Of a DNA stretch of 64,000 nucleotides, positions 38,485-47,964 are shown one piece after another. Where the stretch lies: positions 1,488,001-1,552,000 of the forward strand of contig NZ_OZ060452.1 of assembly GCF_964059235.1 (NCBI RefSeq), given 5' to 3'. Below the pieces are notes generated by a model, which saw only the letters and a list, made by a program, of their open reading frames with translations, had not been told where the DNA came from and searched no databases. The first letter of the stretch is position 1. Each line of letters opens with the position of its first letter. The position numbers and the translations under genes are program-made. The stretch comes from Candidatus Tisiphia endosymbiont of Nedyus quadrimaculatus. Lineage in GTDB: Bacteria; Pseudomonadota; Alphaproteobacteria; Rickettsiales; Rickettsiaceae.

Positions 38485-39343
38485 ATGAAAGACTTAATAT
38501 TGTTATTAGATAAATTAGGTTTAGTCGGTATGAAGATGCAGTTAGCTGAGTCAAGTAATTTAACAAATGATGTTCCTACTACTAGTGTGTATGATGTGTT
38601 AAAGAAACTTCTTGAAGCAGAGTGTGAATATAAGAAGTCACGCTCGCTAGGTTATAGGTTGCAACTAGCTAAGTTCCCAACCATAAAGTTACTATCAGAT
38701 ACATGCCAAGCTAAATTGGTTGAAAATATTGATATACAAAAAGTGATTGATAATCATCAGAATATCATGTTCATAGGTGGTTCTGGGTCTGCAAAAACTC
38801 ATCTAGCAATTGGTTTGGCGTTCACCGCCATTGAAAAAAGTTACAGGGTAAGATTTTATACTTTAAATGAATTAGCTAGCCAATTGCTTAATGCTAGAAT
38901 CCATAATTATGAAAGCAAATTCATCGATTCAGTTAAGAGATTCCATCTGATTGTAGTAGATGAATTAGGCTATGTATACTCGATGAAAATCAACAATTGC
39001 GTTGTCGTTGTCCAAGACCTGCGGTGCTCACGTACTAGTGTACGCTGTGCTCCTCGGCTTGGACACTCCTAGCACTTGTTGATTTTGATCTTCGTCTACC
39101 AACTCTTCATTTATGAGCAGTATACCAATAAAAGCCGAAGCTAGATTCCTGTTATTTGAGTTATTTGCTAAATTGTATGAGCAAACTTCAGTGATCATTA
39201 CTACCCATTTGAGATTTGAAGAATGGAATGATATGTTTGGTAATGCTAAGGCAACAAAAGTAATTATCGATAGATTGACACATCATTGTCAAATCATAGA
39301 AACTGGTAATAAAAGTTTTAGAGGAGGGAAAGATGTAGATTAA
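38485..39343 (+). pseudogene. istB: istB (IS21 ATPase), interrupted by MITE-B
   Basis: MKDLILLLDKLGLVGMKMQL, then Walker A-like MFIGGSGSAKTHLAIGLAF (with Ala where Gly is usual, GSAKT) and Walker B LIVVDELGYV. MITE-B (38977-39122) then breaks the frame. Deleting it and one TA gives DELGYVPIKAEARFLLFELF, the expected IstB sequence, ending NKSFRGGKDVD at 39341. It overlaps the istA remnant end-to-start without a gap. Confidence 0.85.
38977..39122. repeat. MITE-B copy 3, inside istB
   Basis: 146 bp, TACTCGATG to GAGCAGTA, with TA duplication (38975-38976, 39123-39124). The interior folds on itself (TGTCCAAG...CTTGGACA; GTACTAGTGTAC core). Insertion in istB proves that it moved after IS21 arrived. 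Confidence 0.9.
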
Positions 39344-39636
39344 AGATTAAAATAATAGACTACGGTATTAATTAAAAATTACAATGATTTTAGAAAATTC
39401 TATCTGAATTTTAACCAAAATTAACTAATTTTTTTATGTGGTTAGGGGGGGCAATAGTTTATTACAATAGGGGGGCAATAGCTGATTACAATTTACAATT
39501 GAGTGCTTATTTGGTAAAATCAAACATTTTAGGCGTATATTTTCTAGATTTGATAAAGCTCCAGCCACTTTTTTAGCTTTTCTAAATTTCGTTGGAACTT
39601 TAATATGGTTACGTTAAAATTTTTGTCAACAGAACC

Positions 39637-40401
39637 TAAAAGATCTTGGTAAAAGATTTGGGATTACAGGCACTCAAGTTGGAAGAATATTAAAGAAGTT
39701 AGGCTATAGTTATAAAAAAAAACCTTCAGCTATTTGGAAGCAAGTGCAGAGAAACGATCTGAATATTTAGAAAAGGTCAGTAAATATGACAAAGAGCAAA
39801 TGGTGTATCTTGATGAGAGTGGTATAGATAGGACCATTTGCCAAGATAGAGGTTGGGGTAAGATAGGAGAATTGTTGGTTGGACAAAAAAGTGGTAAACA
39901 GTATCAAAGAACTAATATCATAGCTGGTTTAGTAAATAATAAGCCGATAGCCCCTTTTGTGTTTAATGGAACTTGTAATACAGAACTATTTAATAATTGG
40001 GTTGAGAAGTTTTTAATTAAAGAATTAAAAGCAGGACAGGTTGTAGTATACTCGATGAAAATCAAGAATTGCGTTGTCGTCTTCAGGGATCTTCGGTGCT
40101 CACGTACTAAATGTACGCTCCGCTCCTCGACCCTTTGACTCCTAGCACTTCATAATTTTGATCTTCGTCTATCAACTCTTCATTTACGAGTAGTATACTA
40201 GATAATGCTAGTTTCCATAAATCAAAGAAGACGAAAGAATTAATAGAATCAGTAGGTTGTAAGGTTATTTTTTTACCCCCATATTCACCAGACTTAAATC
40301 CAATAGAAAAATTTTGGGCTAATATGAAAAAATGGATTAAAAATAAGATAACAGAAACTAGTAAATTATTCGAAGCTATTTCTATGTTCTTTGTCACCTA
40401 A
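39637..40401 (+). pseudogene. IS630-family transposase, broken
   Basis: The N-terminus is lost at the IS5 junction. KDLGKRFGITGTQVGRILKK is the HTH; a frame change at an A-run near 39717 leads to EASAEKRSEYLEKVSKYDKE, MVYLDESGIDRTIC (first D) and KAGQVVV. MITE-B (40049-40195) interrupts, and the rest is LDNASFHKSKKTKELI (second D) and FLPPYSPDLNPIEKFWANMK (E), to TAA at 40399-40401. This is the Tc1/mariner-like DDE family that duplicates TA, the same dinucleotide duplicated by MITE-B. Confidence 0.85.
40049..40195. repeat. MITE-B copy 4, inside the IS630 transposase
   Basis: 147 bp, TACTCGATG to GAGTAGTA, TA duplication at 40047-40048 and 40196-40197. Closely related to copy 3. Confidence 0.9.
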
Positions 40402-40469
40402 TTCAATGTATTTTAGTATAGCAAAAAAATTAGATAAAGTTATGCAGTTTTGCTGCAAGTATACAATGA

Positions 40470-40517
40470 TACCATCTTTACTCCGATTATCACCTTGTTA
40501 ATCTCTTTGTCCTGTAC
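40470..40517. mobile_element. Solitary end of the IS4-type element
   Basis: ACCATCTTTACTCCGATTAT, CACCTTGTTAATCTC and TTTGTCCTGTACTA match the left end of the IS4-type element at 47965-48015 in reverse orientation. It cuts off the start of the XRE-type gene that follows. Confidence 0.65.
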
Positions 40518-40812
40518 TAAGATACAACATTACAAAAAAATTTAGATAAAATTATTAAAGACCGTAATTACCAAGTTACTGAACTTGAAAGAAAAGCTGG
40601 TTTAAAGAAAAATAATATATATAGTGAAAGCTATTGAATTAGGTGATACAAATTTTGTGTCATACCTGCGAAAGCAGGTATCTAGATTCCCGCCGTTGCT
40701 AAGAATGATGGTATGGACGAGTAAGTAAAAGAAACTTTACTTACTACCGTGATCACGAATATAATTCGGTCACATAATTATACTATTTAATAATTAAAAA
40801 GGAGTCCATACC

Positions 40813-41841
40813 ATGAAAGATATTAACATACTAGGCATTGATTTAGCAAAAACAATTTTTCATATTGTTGCATTAAATAAAGATGGTGAAAAAATATTAG
40901 CTAAAAAATTACACAGAGAAGAATTTGAAGACTACATTTTAACAAACATTCCCAAGAATAGTTTATTGGTAATGGAAGCATGTGGCAGTTGTCATTATTG
41001 GAGCAATAAGTTTATGGAATCAGGTTTTACAGTAAAATTACTTAAACCATGTGATGTAAAAGCTTTTGCAAAAACTCGGCAAAAAAATGATACAAATGAT
41101 GCTTTGGCAATAGCAAGAGCAGGAAAAGATCCGGAGTTAAAATCGGTTCGTATAAAAAATATATCACAACAAGAGATTAGTTGGTTACATAAACGTCGGC
41201 AACATATTATTAGACAAAGAGTACAATATAGTAATGGTTTAATGAGTGATTTACTTGAATTTGGTTATTACATAAAAATGAGTAAATCTAAATTTGCCCG
41301 TGAGGCATTAAATATAGTAGAAGATGCCAAAAATGCTGGTGTGATTTCAGAGAGAATGTATAAGGAAATGAAGGTAATAGCTGAAGAAATTGCTACGTTA
41401 TTAATACAAGAATCAGCAATAGATAAACAGCTAATAGCAATAAATAAAGAATCTGAAACAGCTACTTTATTAAAAACAATACCAGGTATTGGAGAAATTA
41501 ATGCTAATATACTAAGCATAGCAGCTTATGAAAATTATGATGATTGTCGAAGTTTTGCTGCAAGTTTGGGATTAGTGCCTAAGCAAAATAGCACAGGTGG
41601 TAAAACAAGTCTTGGATCTATCACTAAGAAAGGAGATAGATATGTTAGAACTATGCTGATACAAGGAGCAAGGTCTATTGCAATCAGAGCAAAAATACAA
41701 AAGGACTCCACTGATCATTTAGTGCTATGGGCAAAAAAATTGTTGGGAAGGATGAGCTTTAATAAGGCTGCTGTGGCAATAGCAAACAAATTAGCTAGAA
41801 TAGCGTATGTATGTGTTACAAGAAAATGTGCATATGCTTGA
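40813..41841 (+). CDS. IS110/IS1111-family transposase
   Basis: 342 residues, intact. DEDD domain: NILGIDLAKTIFHIVALN, LLVMEACGSCHYWSNKF, KNDTNDALAIARAGKDPEL. C-terminal domain: LLKTIPGIGEINANILSIA, FAASLGLVPKQNSTGGKTSLG and KAAVAIANKLARIAY. AAAAAGGAG lies 6-14 bases before the ATG. It differs clearly from the IS110 copy at 34565-35500. It is potentially active, being one of few undamaged transposases here. Confidence 0.92.
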   Translation: MKDINILGIDLAKTIFHIVALNKDGEKILAKKLHREEFEDYILTNIPKNSLLVMEACGSCHYWSNKFMESGFTVKLLKPCDVKAFAKTRQKNDTNDALAIARAGKDPELKSVRIKNISQQEISWLHKRRQHIIRQRVQYSNGLMSDLLEFGYYIKMSKSKFAREALNIVEDAKNAGVISERMYKEMKVIAEEIATLLIQESAIDKQLIAINKESETATLLKTIPGIGEINANILSIAAYENYDDCRSFAASLGLVPKQNSTGGKTSLGSITKKGDRYVRTMLIQGARSIAIRAKIQKDSTDHLVLWAKKLLGRMSFNKAAVAIANKLARIAYVCVTRKCAYA

Positions 41842-42139
41842 TAGTTGGTGGTGTATATAGATTTATCTGTATTTTATCTATATAAAAGAAGAAGTAAGTA
41901 AATAGGATTTAAGAGGTACGATATAAGCGAAAGTGATTGGAGATAATAAATGGGCATTCCAAAAACAAGTCCGAGATTTTATGTCAAGGCTCTAGAAGCC
42001 GTAAGAATGAGTGGATAACTCCAAGGATTGCGTGGAATGCGAAAACTATTATGGCACTAGATGCCGAATATATGACAGCTTATTTTTTTATTACTCCCGC
42101 ATCATTTTTCTTATTGACTTACTTACTCGTCCATATATG
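41842..42139. ncRNA. Candidate guide (bridge) RNA region of the IS1111 element
   Basis: A non-coding stretch between the transposase stop and the right end, the position expected for the structured RNA of IS1111-type elements. No fold was computed; assigned by position only. Confidence 0.3.
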
Positions 42140-42550
42140 ACAACTTACAATCGTTATGTTCTTTGTCACCTAATCCCATGGAATTAACTATACAATATTC
42201 TAAAGGGGATATCTAAAAAACCTTCAGCAGAGTTGTTACAAACGGTAGCCGATGTACTAGGTGTAACCGTTAAAGATTTATATAATCCCTTTATTGAAAC
42301 AAAAAATTATTTAAATAATGATGATTTTGAATTGATAGAAAAAGTACTTAAGACTGTAATAGAAGAGATAAAAAACCTTAAGTTAGAAGTTACTGAAGTC
42401 GATCTAGTCAATATTATGTTAGAAGTGTTTAATTACTCGAAACCCGAACCCAAAAAAGAACTAGAGAAAAGGTTTATTAATTGGATATTACAACAACGCA
42501 TACAAAAAAAGTAAATTTGGGGCAAAAGTGAATATTTTATCAAATTGTTA

Positions 42551-44773
42551 TTAGTTTTTACACTTACTCAAAATATCTATACTTCTAAAGTGGTTTTCAC
42601 CAAATTTTTCTATGAGTTGGGTGCTAAATTTTATATACCAAAATTTATTTGGTATATTGCAAGTCGCTTTTGCTGCAGCCCAATACAAGTAGCTTACTTC
42701 ATCGACATTTTTCATATTGTCCCGATAATTATTATAATATAATACTTCTGCTGAAGCATAGGATTCAGCCGCCTTTTCATTCTGACCAAGAGCTGCTAAT
42801 GCATCTCCTTCTGCAACAAAAGCCTTTGCTAAATATGTGTCTGATGAAATGCTGATATCTTTATTAGGTCTAGCTGGGTCATTAATGAATATGGTTTTAG
42901 CCTTGCTGGCACAGTCTAGAGCTTTATTAGTATTACCTAAACCTAGCTCTGCTCTTGACATTTGGATAAAAATGCGACCAAATACTTCATGATCATCTTT
43001 TTTAGAGGGTTTATGCATATTATATAATTGTTCAACTTGAGCATAGGCTTCTTTATATTGGCTAAGAGCATTTAATATCTCAGCTCTAAGTACATAACTA
43101 TTCGTAAATAATAAATTATCTTGGTGCAGCCTATTACTGAGAAATACATTTACAGCACCATTGATTTGTTCTAATGCTTTAGTATATTCTCCTAAAGTAA
43201 AAAGCAATTTTGCTTTCGCAACATATATATAAAAAAGTTCACTTTCGTCTACTAAACCATCACTAAACATCTTTTCAATTATCTGAATATTTTCTTGTGC
43301 CTTTTGAATTTGCCCTAATATAGTATAGGTCGATGCTAAGTTATACAATATATTGTATCTATAAGAATTATACCCTTTTATACCTTTAAAAACTTCTTGT
43401 GCTTTTTTATAATATTCAAGTGTTACATTGTAATCTGAATATTTGCTTTTATAATATGCAGCTATTAATCCTAAATACCCAGCATATATGCGTTTCTCAT
43501 TATTATTCATAAATAATAATTTTAATTTACCCTCTTTATCATTTTTATTAAACCACTCAACTAGTTTTTCTGCATTATAATAATCAAAAATATTAAGATA
43601 ACTATTAAGTACATGAAATCTTAATTCCATCACTTTATACATATTTATATTATACTTTTGTGCGTTCTTTAGAATTATTTCCATGTTTTCCCTAATGGTT
43701 TTTGTGTTTCTAAAAATACGTCCCTTAAGTACATTTTTTGGTATTCCATCCATTAACTTAGTAATAATATCTTCTAGATAACTTTTATTATTCTTATTTC
43801 CATTTAGTTCCATAATCTTATTAGCAATAACATCATGCATTTCAAAAACAGGATTGGTTTCATTTGGATCAGTATTAGAAATTAAAGCAAATTTAGACAG
43901 TTGATAAATATCATCATCAATGGTGTTTTTGTCATCAGCAATAATCTTCAATAGTGCCTTGGAAAAAGCTTGGTTATTGATTAAAGCTATCTTATTCAGT
44001 AATCTTTTAGCATTTGGTTTTAATTCCTTAATTGCTAAAGTAATGTTTAATTTAATTTTATCAGCAGAATCTCGTATCCTCTTTTTATATTCTTCTTGAT
44101 TTAAACCCGGTACTTGGTTCAATAACTGTGTACCTTGTACTATCAATATAGGATAACCAACAAATTCTTGAACTAAAAATTCTGCTAGTTTAGGATCATC
44201 TTTTTCTAAAATATTATTAGCAAGAGTAATAGCATCATTTTTTTCAAATGCCGTCATTTTGACTGTATTAGGTAATAGCTCATAATCCTGGGAAGCAAAA
44301 ATAACATGACCATTATGTTCCCAATTAATAAATTCTTGCACCTTATGATTTTCTTTGATCTTTAAATTATCAAATACTAACAACCATTTATTCTTACTAG
44401 ATAAGCAAGACTATACTTCTTTTTTTGCTGTTCTTACATCTTCTGATATTAAAGTCTTAGTTTTTTCATTAATTGATTTTGCTAGTTTTAGAAACTCTTC
44501 ATTAATATCTAAATTACAATCAATAAACCAAATTACATCATAATTATTTTTATGCTCATAGGCATACATTCTTGCAAGTTGAGTCTTGCCCATACCACTA
44601 ATGCCAACGAAACCTGTTTGTCTATATTTGATCAAATTATTCTTAGCTAGAGTTAATTGTTTAACATGATCAACAAAATAGTTAACTGGTGTAATAAGAT
44701 TGGATATTTCCACTTGAGCAACTGATGTATAAGGTATTATTAATACCATTATTATTAATAAATATTTTTTCAT
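42551..44773 (-). pseudogene. Exported NB-ARC/TPR (STAND NTPase-like) protein with one in-frame TAG
   Basis: The frame runs from ATG 44773 to 42551 and would give about 740 residues but for TAG at 44411-44413. It begins with a signal peptide (KKYLLIIMVLIIPYTSVAQ). NB-ARC landmarks are present on both sides of the stop: P-loop GFVGISGMGKTQLARMYAYE, and after it kinase-2 KWLLVFDNLKIKE, GHVIFASQDYEL and a GLPL-like FVGYPILIVQGTQLL. About ten TPR-like helix pairs follow (YNILYNLASTYTILGQIQKA, KALEQINGAV, EGDALAALGQNEKAAESYAS). STAND ATPases act as ligand-triggered switches; an exported one is unusual. It overlaps the membrane protein gene by 4 bp (ATGA). The TAG may be a recent inactivation, readthrough, or leave a fragment restarting at TTG 44383. 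Confidence 0.75.
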
Positions 44774-46122
44774 TTTTTCTTTCTAATATTATTCACATAT
44801 TTAGTAAAATCTAACACTTGCTCTTGTTTTTGTACTGATTTATTTATTACTATAGGATAAATAATCTCAACTATATTAGATGCATCAGTAGAAGATACAC
44901 TGTACTCAAACTTATGCTCCTTTAGAGATTTGAATATTTTACGACAGCTAAGTAGAAATACATCCATATATTCTAACACTATAGTTTCAGATATATCAAC
45001 CATTCTTTCTTCGTTTAAAGGGAAACTGTCATATTCAATAATAACTTTTTTTTCAGTAAAGCTTATTTCCATTATTTTAGGAACTTCACTTTGTCTATCC
45101 ATAAATTCCATTAAATTAAAAATAAGGCTAAAAATTAACTGATAAAAAACTTCGGTCGCACAATTAATGTTAATTGTATCTATAGTTTTTTTTATCTTTA
45201 AAGCTACTCTAATAAAATAAGGTGAAAAATATTCTTTTAAAGACTTAGTTAAATTTACTATATTTATTTTTTCAGGAGATGTATCATATAAGCACATTGG
45301 AAATAAATAGTCACTTGGGGATATATTCTGAATTATTTTCTCATCACCTAGTATTATCCCCATTTCTTGCTTGATATACATCTCAGTTGCTTTTTTTATA
45401 AAGAGCTTCTTTAGTTTTTGATTAATTTTTTTGTTGCTCAGTAGCGTATTATTAATCTTCCTTTCTTCGTGTAAGTCATGTTCTAATATGGACAATCTTT
45501 CTTCTATTATGTTTGTTATTTTTAAATACAAATACAAAAATAACAAACAAATAAAAAAAGTTGCAATAGCCGTTATCAAAGTATTTTTATATATTTTTCT
45601 TCTATTCAAAAGATAAAAACTAGAGTTTTTGTTAACTCCAACTTTTATGGTTAAAACTGTGTTTAAATCAATTTGATAATCTTTTATTATATTAAAATTT
45701 TGCTTATAGTCTAAACCAAATGCAACACTATAATCATTGATTATGATTGCATAACCTATGAAATTGGGGAATATTCTATTTAAATTCTCCCTTAGTTCTT
45801 GTAAATCAAATATAAAATCTTCTGCTGAATTTCTGATAGAAATTGTATATGGTTTATTTTTTATTGTATTCTCGCTTATACCATTATTTGTTCTTGAAAA
45901 ATTTTTAAATAAAAAAAAGGTTTTATTATCGCTAGATTTATTGAAGACTGTTGTTAAATCATGAAATAATAAACTACCAACACTATCTAAATAACCAGTA
46001 AGCATTAATTTCTCTTTTTCTTTTTGTAGATGTAAAAGGTAAATATAAAAACCAATATTAAAAAATAAAAACATAATAATAGCAATAATGAACGGTTTGA
46101 ATTGTTGTATTAATTGTTGCAT
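44770..46122 (-). CDS. Membrane protein resembling a degenerate sensor histidine kinase
   Basis: 450 residues from ATG 46122 (the TTG at 46140 is a less likely start). Two membrane segments (about 12-30 and 180-205) enclose a 150-residue extracytoplasmic domain, then a coiled coil (EERLSILEHDLHEERKINNT) and a C-terminal region laid out like a kinase: INLTKSLKEYF-type helix, NCATEVFYQLIFSLIFNLME in the N-box position, MEISFTEKKVIIEYDSFPL where DxGxG is expected. Phospho-acceptor His and the glycine-rich G1/G2 boxes are not seen, so it is probably not catalytic. It is the first gene of a two-gene unit with the exported NB-ARC/TPR protein. Similar pairs occur in rickettsial amplified elements, but homology was not tested. 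Confidence 0.6.
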   Translation of the reverse strand: MQQLIQQFKPFIIAIIMFLFFNIGFYIYLLHLQKEKEKLMLTGYLDSVGSLLFHDLTTVFNKSSDNKTFFLFKNFSRTNNGISENTIKNKPYTISIRNSAEDFIFDLQELRENLNRIFPNFIGYAIIINDYSVAFGLDYKQNFNIIKDYQIDLNTVLTIKVGVNKNSSFYLLNRRKIYKNTLITAIATFFICLLFLYLYLKITNIIEERLSILEHDLHEERKINNTLLSNKKINQKLKKLFIKKATEMYIKQEMGIILGDEKIIQNISPSDYLFPMCLYDTSPEKINIVNLTKSLKEYFSPYFIRVALKIKKTIDTININCATEVFYQLIFSLIFNLMEFMDRQSEVPKIMEISFTEKKVIIEYDSFPLNEERMVDISETIVLEYMDVFLLSCRKIFKSLKEHKFEYSVSSTDASNIVEIIYPIVINKSVQKQEQVLDFTKYVNNIRKKK

Positions 46123-46140
46123 AATATTAGTTTGAATCAA

Positions 46141-46518
46141 AAAGACTTGTACTCGATCTATTGCATTTGATAGTTTATAACTTACTATAACAATTTACAA
46201 GTTGTTAATTATATCAATATATGTTGTAAATATATTCCATCAATTTCAATGTGATAAATTGTACAGCAAATTAGCAAGTTTGCAAGTCAGAACTTCCTCG
46301 CTAAGTAAGAGGTTTGACGATGCCATTTATACTCCTGATAAATAATACTGCCCAAATCACTAGTTACGTTAGCCTCATGATTTATAGTTAACAACAGGAT
46401 ATGCTACATATTCATACTCAAGGTTAATCCTTATGACATCCGTTCGTAGTCTTTATTTATCCCAAATAGGATGGGTCTTTGCTAACATAACCTCAGTTCG
46501 ATATAAGAATTGTAAAAA
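46141..46518. other. Spacer with a solitary IS110 leader
   Basis: 46371-46490 (CCTCATGATTTATAG, CATCCGTTCGTAGTC, GGATGGGTCTTTGC) matches the leader before the IS110 fragment at 49424, but no transposase is attached. At 46494-46513 is half of the CAGTTCGATATAAGAATT palindrome. The remainder is AT-rich with no gene. Confidence 0.55.
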
Positions 46519-47519
46519 ACGTCAGTTCGGGATAAGATATAGATGAAATAGTAATAGATAAAAGGATTGTCAAAAAGGAGTGCCTGCAGTATTTATATTT
46601 TTAAACAAAAAAACAAACTACAGGCATGAAAAAAGATATCACAGAATTATATAGTTTTATAGATGATTTTTGTAAAATTTATTTGGAGTATGAACAGAGA
46701 AAGTTATTACCATCAAATAAGCAGAGAAATCGCTGTTGTAGCATGAGTTTAAGTGAAATGTTAACAATAATAATTATGTTTCATACATCCTATGCTAAGA
46801 ATTTTAAATTTTTCTATAAAAGTTATATAGAGTGCATGCATAAGGATGATTTCCCTAAAGCCTTGAGTTATAATAGATTTGTTGAATTAATGGCACGATT
46901 ATTCATACCGCTAAATATGTTGATTCATTTGTTGTTTGGTGAGGAAACAGGTATTTATTTTATTGACTCTACAACGATTAAAGCTTGTCACAATAAAAGG
47001 CGTTATAGCAATAAAGTTTTTAAAGGATTAGCCAAACATAGTAAATCCTCTATGGGGTATTTTTATGGTTTTAAATTACATGTAATAATCAATAATAAAG
47101 GGGAGTTTATGGCATTAAAAGTGACCAAAGGCAATGTAGATGATAGGGTTCCAGTACCGGAGTTAACAAAAAGATTAACTGGAATTATAGCAGCTGATAA
47201 AGGTTATATTAAGCAAAATTTGTTCTTAAATTTATATGAAAGAGGCTTAAAAATGATTCATGGAATTAAGAAGAATATGGAAAATAAATTAATGGATTTG
47301 AAAGAAAAAATCTTACTTCGAAAGCGTAACTTAATTGAAACAGTTTTTGATTATCTAAAAAATAAAATGAACCTTGAACATACTAGACATAGATCACCAA
47401 TAAATGCCTTTGTCCATATATTATCTACTCTTGTTGCTTATTCATTAAAGAAAAATAAACCTTCAACAAAATTTGATTTTAATCTACATGTTCTCAATAT
47501 CCTTATCCCGAATTGACGT
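46519..47519 (+). mobile_element. IS982-family element
   Basis: Ends ACGTCAGTTCGGGATAAG (46519) and complement of ACGTCAATTCGGGATAAGG (47519) around one intact gene. Short palindromes at 49646-49685 and 58983-59021 carry the same TTCGGGATAA ends. Confidence 0.85.
46626..47516 (+). CDS. IS982-family transposase
   Basis: 296 residues, intact. The family DDE pattern: TGIYFIDSTTIKACHNKR (first D), GIIAADKGYIKQNL (second D) and RKRNLIETVFDYLKNKMNLE (E). LSEMLTIIIMFHTSYAKNFK is typical of the N-terminus. The stop lies 3 bp from the element end. Probably still active. Confidence 0.9.
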   Translation: MKKDITELYSFIDDFCKIYLEYEQRKLLPSNKQRNRCCSMSLSEMLTIIIMFHTSYAKNFKFFYKSYIECMHKDDFPKALSYNRFVELMARLFIPLNMLIHLLFGEETGIYFIDSTTIKACHNKRRYSNKVFKGLAKHSKSSMGYFYGFKLHVIINNKGEFMALKVTKGNVDDRVPVPELTKRLTGIIAADKGYIKQNLFLNLYERGLKMIHGIKKNMENKLMDLKEKILLRKRNLIETVFDYLKNKMNLEHTRHRSPINAFVHILSTLVAYSLKKNKPSTKFDFNLHVLNILIPN

Positions 47520-47520
47520 A

Positions 47521-47807
47521 ACTTGTAATCAGCTATTGACCCCCTATTGTAATAAACTATTGACCCCCCTAACCACATAAAAAAATTAGTTAATTTTGGT
47601 TAAAATTCAGATAGAATTTTCTAAAATCATTGTAATTTTTAATTAATACCGTAGTCTATTATTTTAATCTTTAATCTACATCTTTGCCTCCTCTGAAACT
47701 TTTATTACCAGTTTCTATGATTTGACAATGATGCGTTATCCTATCAATAATTGCCTTTGTTGCCTTAGGATTACCAAATATATCACCCCATTCTTCAAAT
47801 CTCAAAT
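47521..47807 (-). mobile_element. IS21 right-end fragment with istB 3' end
   Basis: Reads on the minus strand as HLRFEEWGDIFGNPKATKA, IIDRITHHCQIIETGNKSF and RGGKDVD, the IstB C-terminus, followed by the IS21 end (GTAATCAGCTATTGACCCCC). It is not identical to the copy at 36861-39496. Cut on one side by IS982 and on the other by the element at 47808. Confidence 0.85.
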
Positions 47808-47964
47808 GGAGACCATTCAAAAGCAGGGGCAAAACTAAATTTGAATTAGAAAACTACGCCAAATCATTGGAGTTATATCTTTAAGATGTACTTTAAATTG
47901 GTAAATCTTAGTATTGTCAGACATATAAAAGCAATTTATCAGTTACATCAAATAGGGTAAAATA

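Larger units (their letters stand above)
36861..39496 (+). mobile_element. IS21-family element (2636 bp)
   Basis: Inverted ends GTAAATTGTAATCAGCTATT (36861) and complement ending at 39496, with an exact 8-bp duplication AATTGAGT (36853-36860 and 39497-39504). Multiple internal end repeats (CAATAG with GGGGGG tracts near 39440-39485) fit IS21. Both genes inside are damaged. A partial second copy is at 47521-47807. Confidence 0.9.
36220..39617 (+). pseudogene. IS5-family transposase, interrupted
   Basis: First part 36220-36860: MKYYIEEQAWEVILSFF, a frame change in an A9 run (36274-36282), then MRHFIEAIWFIVRTGCQWRL from 36311. DDE landmarks include SIMIDATIVRAHACSSGY (first D), TTVIADKGYDSS (second D) and KHTYKERHLIEC (E region). 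The rest, CLFGKIKHFRRIFSRFDKA to IWLR and TAA, is at 39505-39617. The gene is broken by IS21 inserted in the codons after HLIE. It is inactive as it stands. Confidence 0.85.
36120..39636 (+). mobile_element. IS5-family element split by an IS21-family element
   Basis: Ends GGTTCTGTTGACAAAAATT (36120-36138) and its complement (39618-39636), with TA on both outer sides. Removing the IS21 insertion (36861-39496) and one 8-bp duplication restores a continuous transposase. Confidence 0.85.
40711..42139 (+). mobile_element. IS110/IS1111-type element
   Basis: Sub-terminal inverted pair ATGGACGAGTAAGTAA (about 40713-40728) and TTACTTACTCGTCCAT (about 42119-42134), as in the IS1111 group, around the transposase gene. 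A relic of the same right end is at about 11838-11876. The 300 bp after the gene have no coding sense and would hold the guide RNA in this group. Confidence 0.7.
40622..42190. mobile_element. IS630-type remnant/MITE inserted in the XRE gene, itself carrying an IS1111 element
   Basis: Ends TAGTGAAAGCTATTGAATTA (left) and complement of TAGTTAATTCCATGGGATTA (right), both leading into GGTGA-CAAA as at the IS630 right end (40385-40410). TA duplication at 40620-40621 and 42191-42192. A degenerate P1 repeat (40660-40700) and the IS1111-like element lie inside. Confidence 0.7.
40522..42514 (+). pseudogene. XRE-type helix-turn-helix regulator, interrupted by an insertion
   Basis: Left part 40522-40621: KNLDKIIKDRNYQVTEL and ERKAGLKKNNIY. 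Right part 42193-42514: NILKGISKKPSAELLQTVA, DVLGVTVKDLYNPFIE, and an acidic/helical tail to RIQKK and TAA. Joined across the insertion with one TA removed, this reads as a single XRE-type DNA-binding domain (about 60 residues) plus a 75-residue C-terminal region. The 5' end is cut by an IS4-type remnant. The gene converges on the NB-ARC/TPR gene, 36 bp apart, so it may once have regulated that accessory unit. Confidence 0.7.

Noticed and set aside
41937-42140. 67-residue frame after the IS1111 transposase
   Set aside because: It covers the non-coding end of the IS, ends at the terminal repeat and has no recognisable features.
42545-42742. Plus-strand frame over the end of the TPR gene
   Set aside because: Shadow of the minus-strand TPR repeats.
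42551-44383. Separate TPR gene starting at TTG 44383
   Set aside because: It is in frame with the upstream 120-residue part, which ends at a single TAG; motif order shows one NB-ARC protein, so I list one broken gene.
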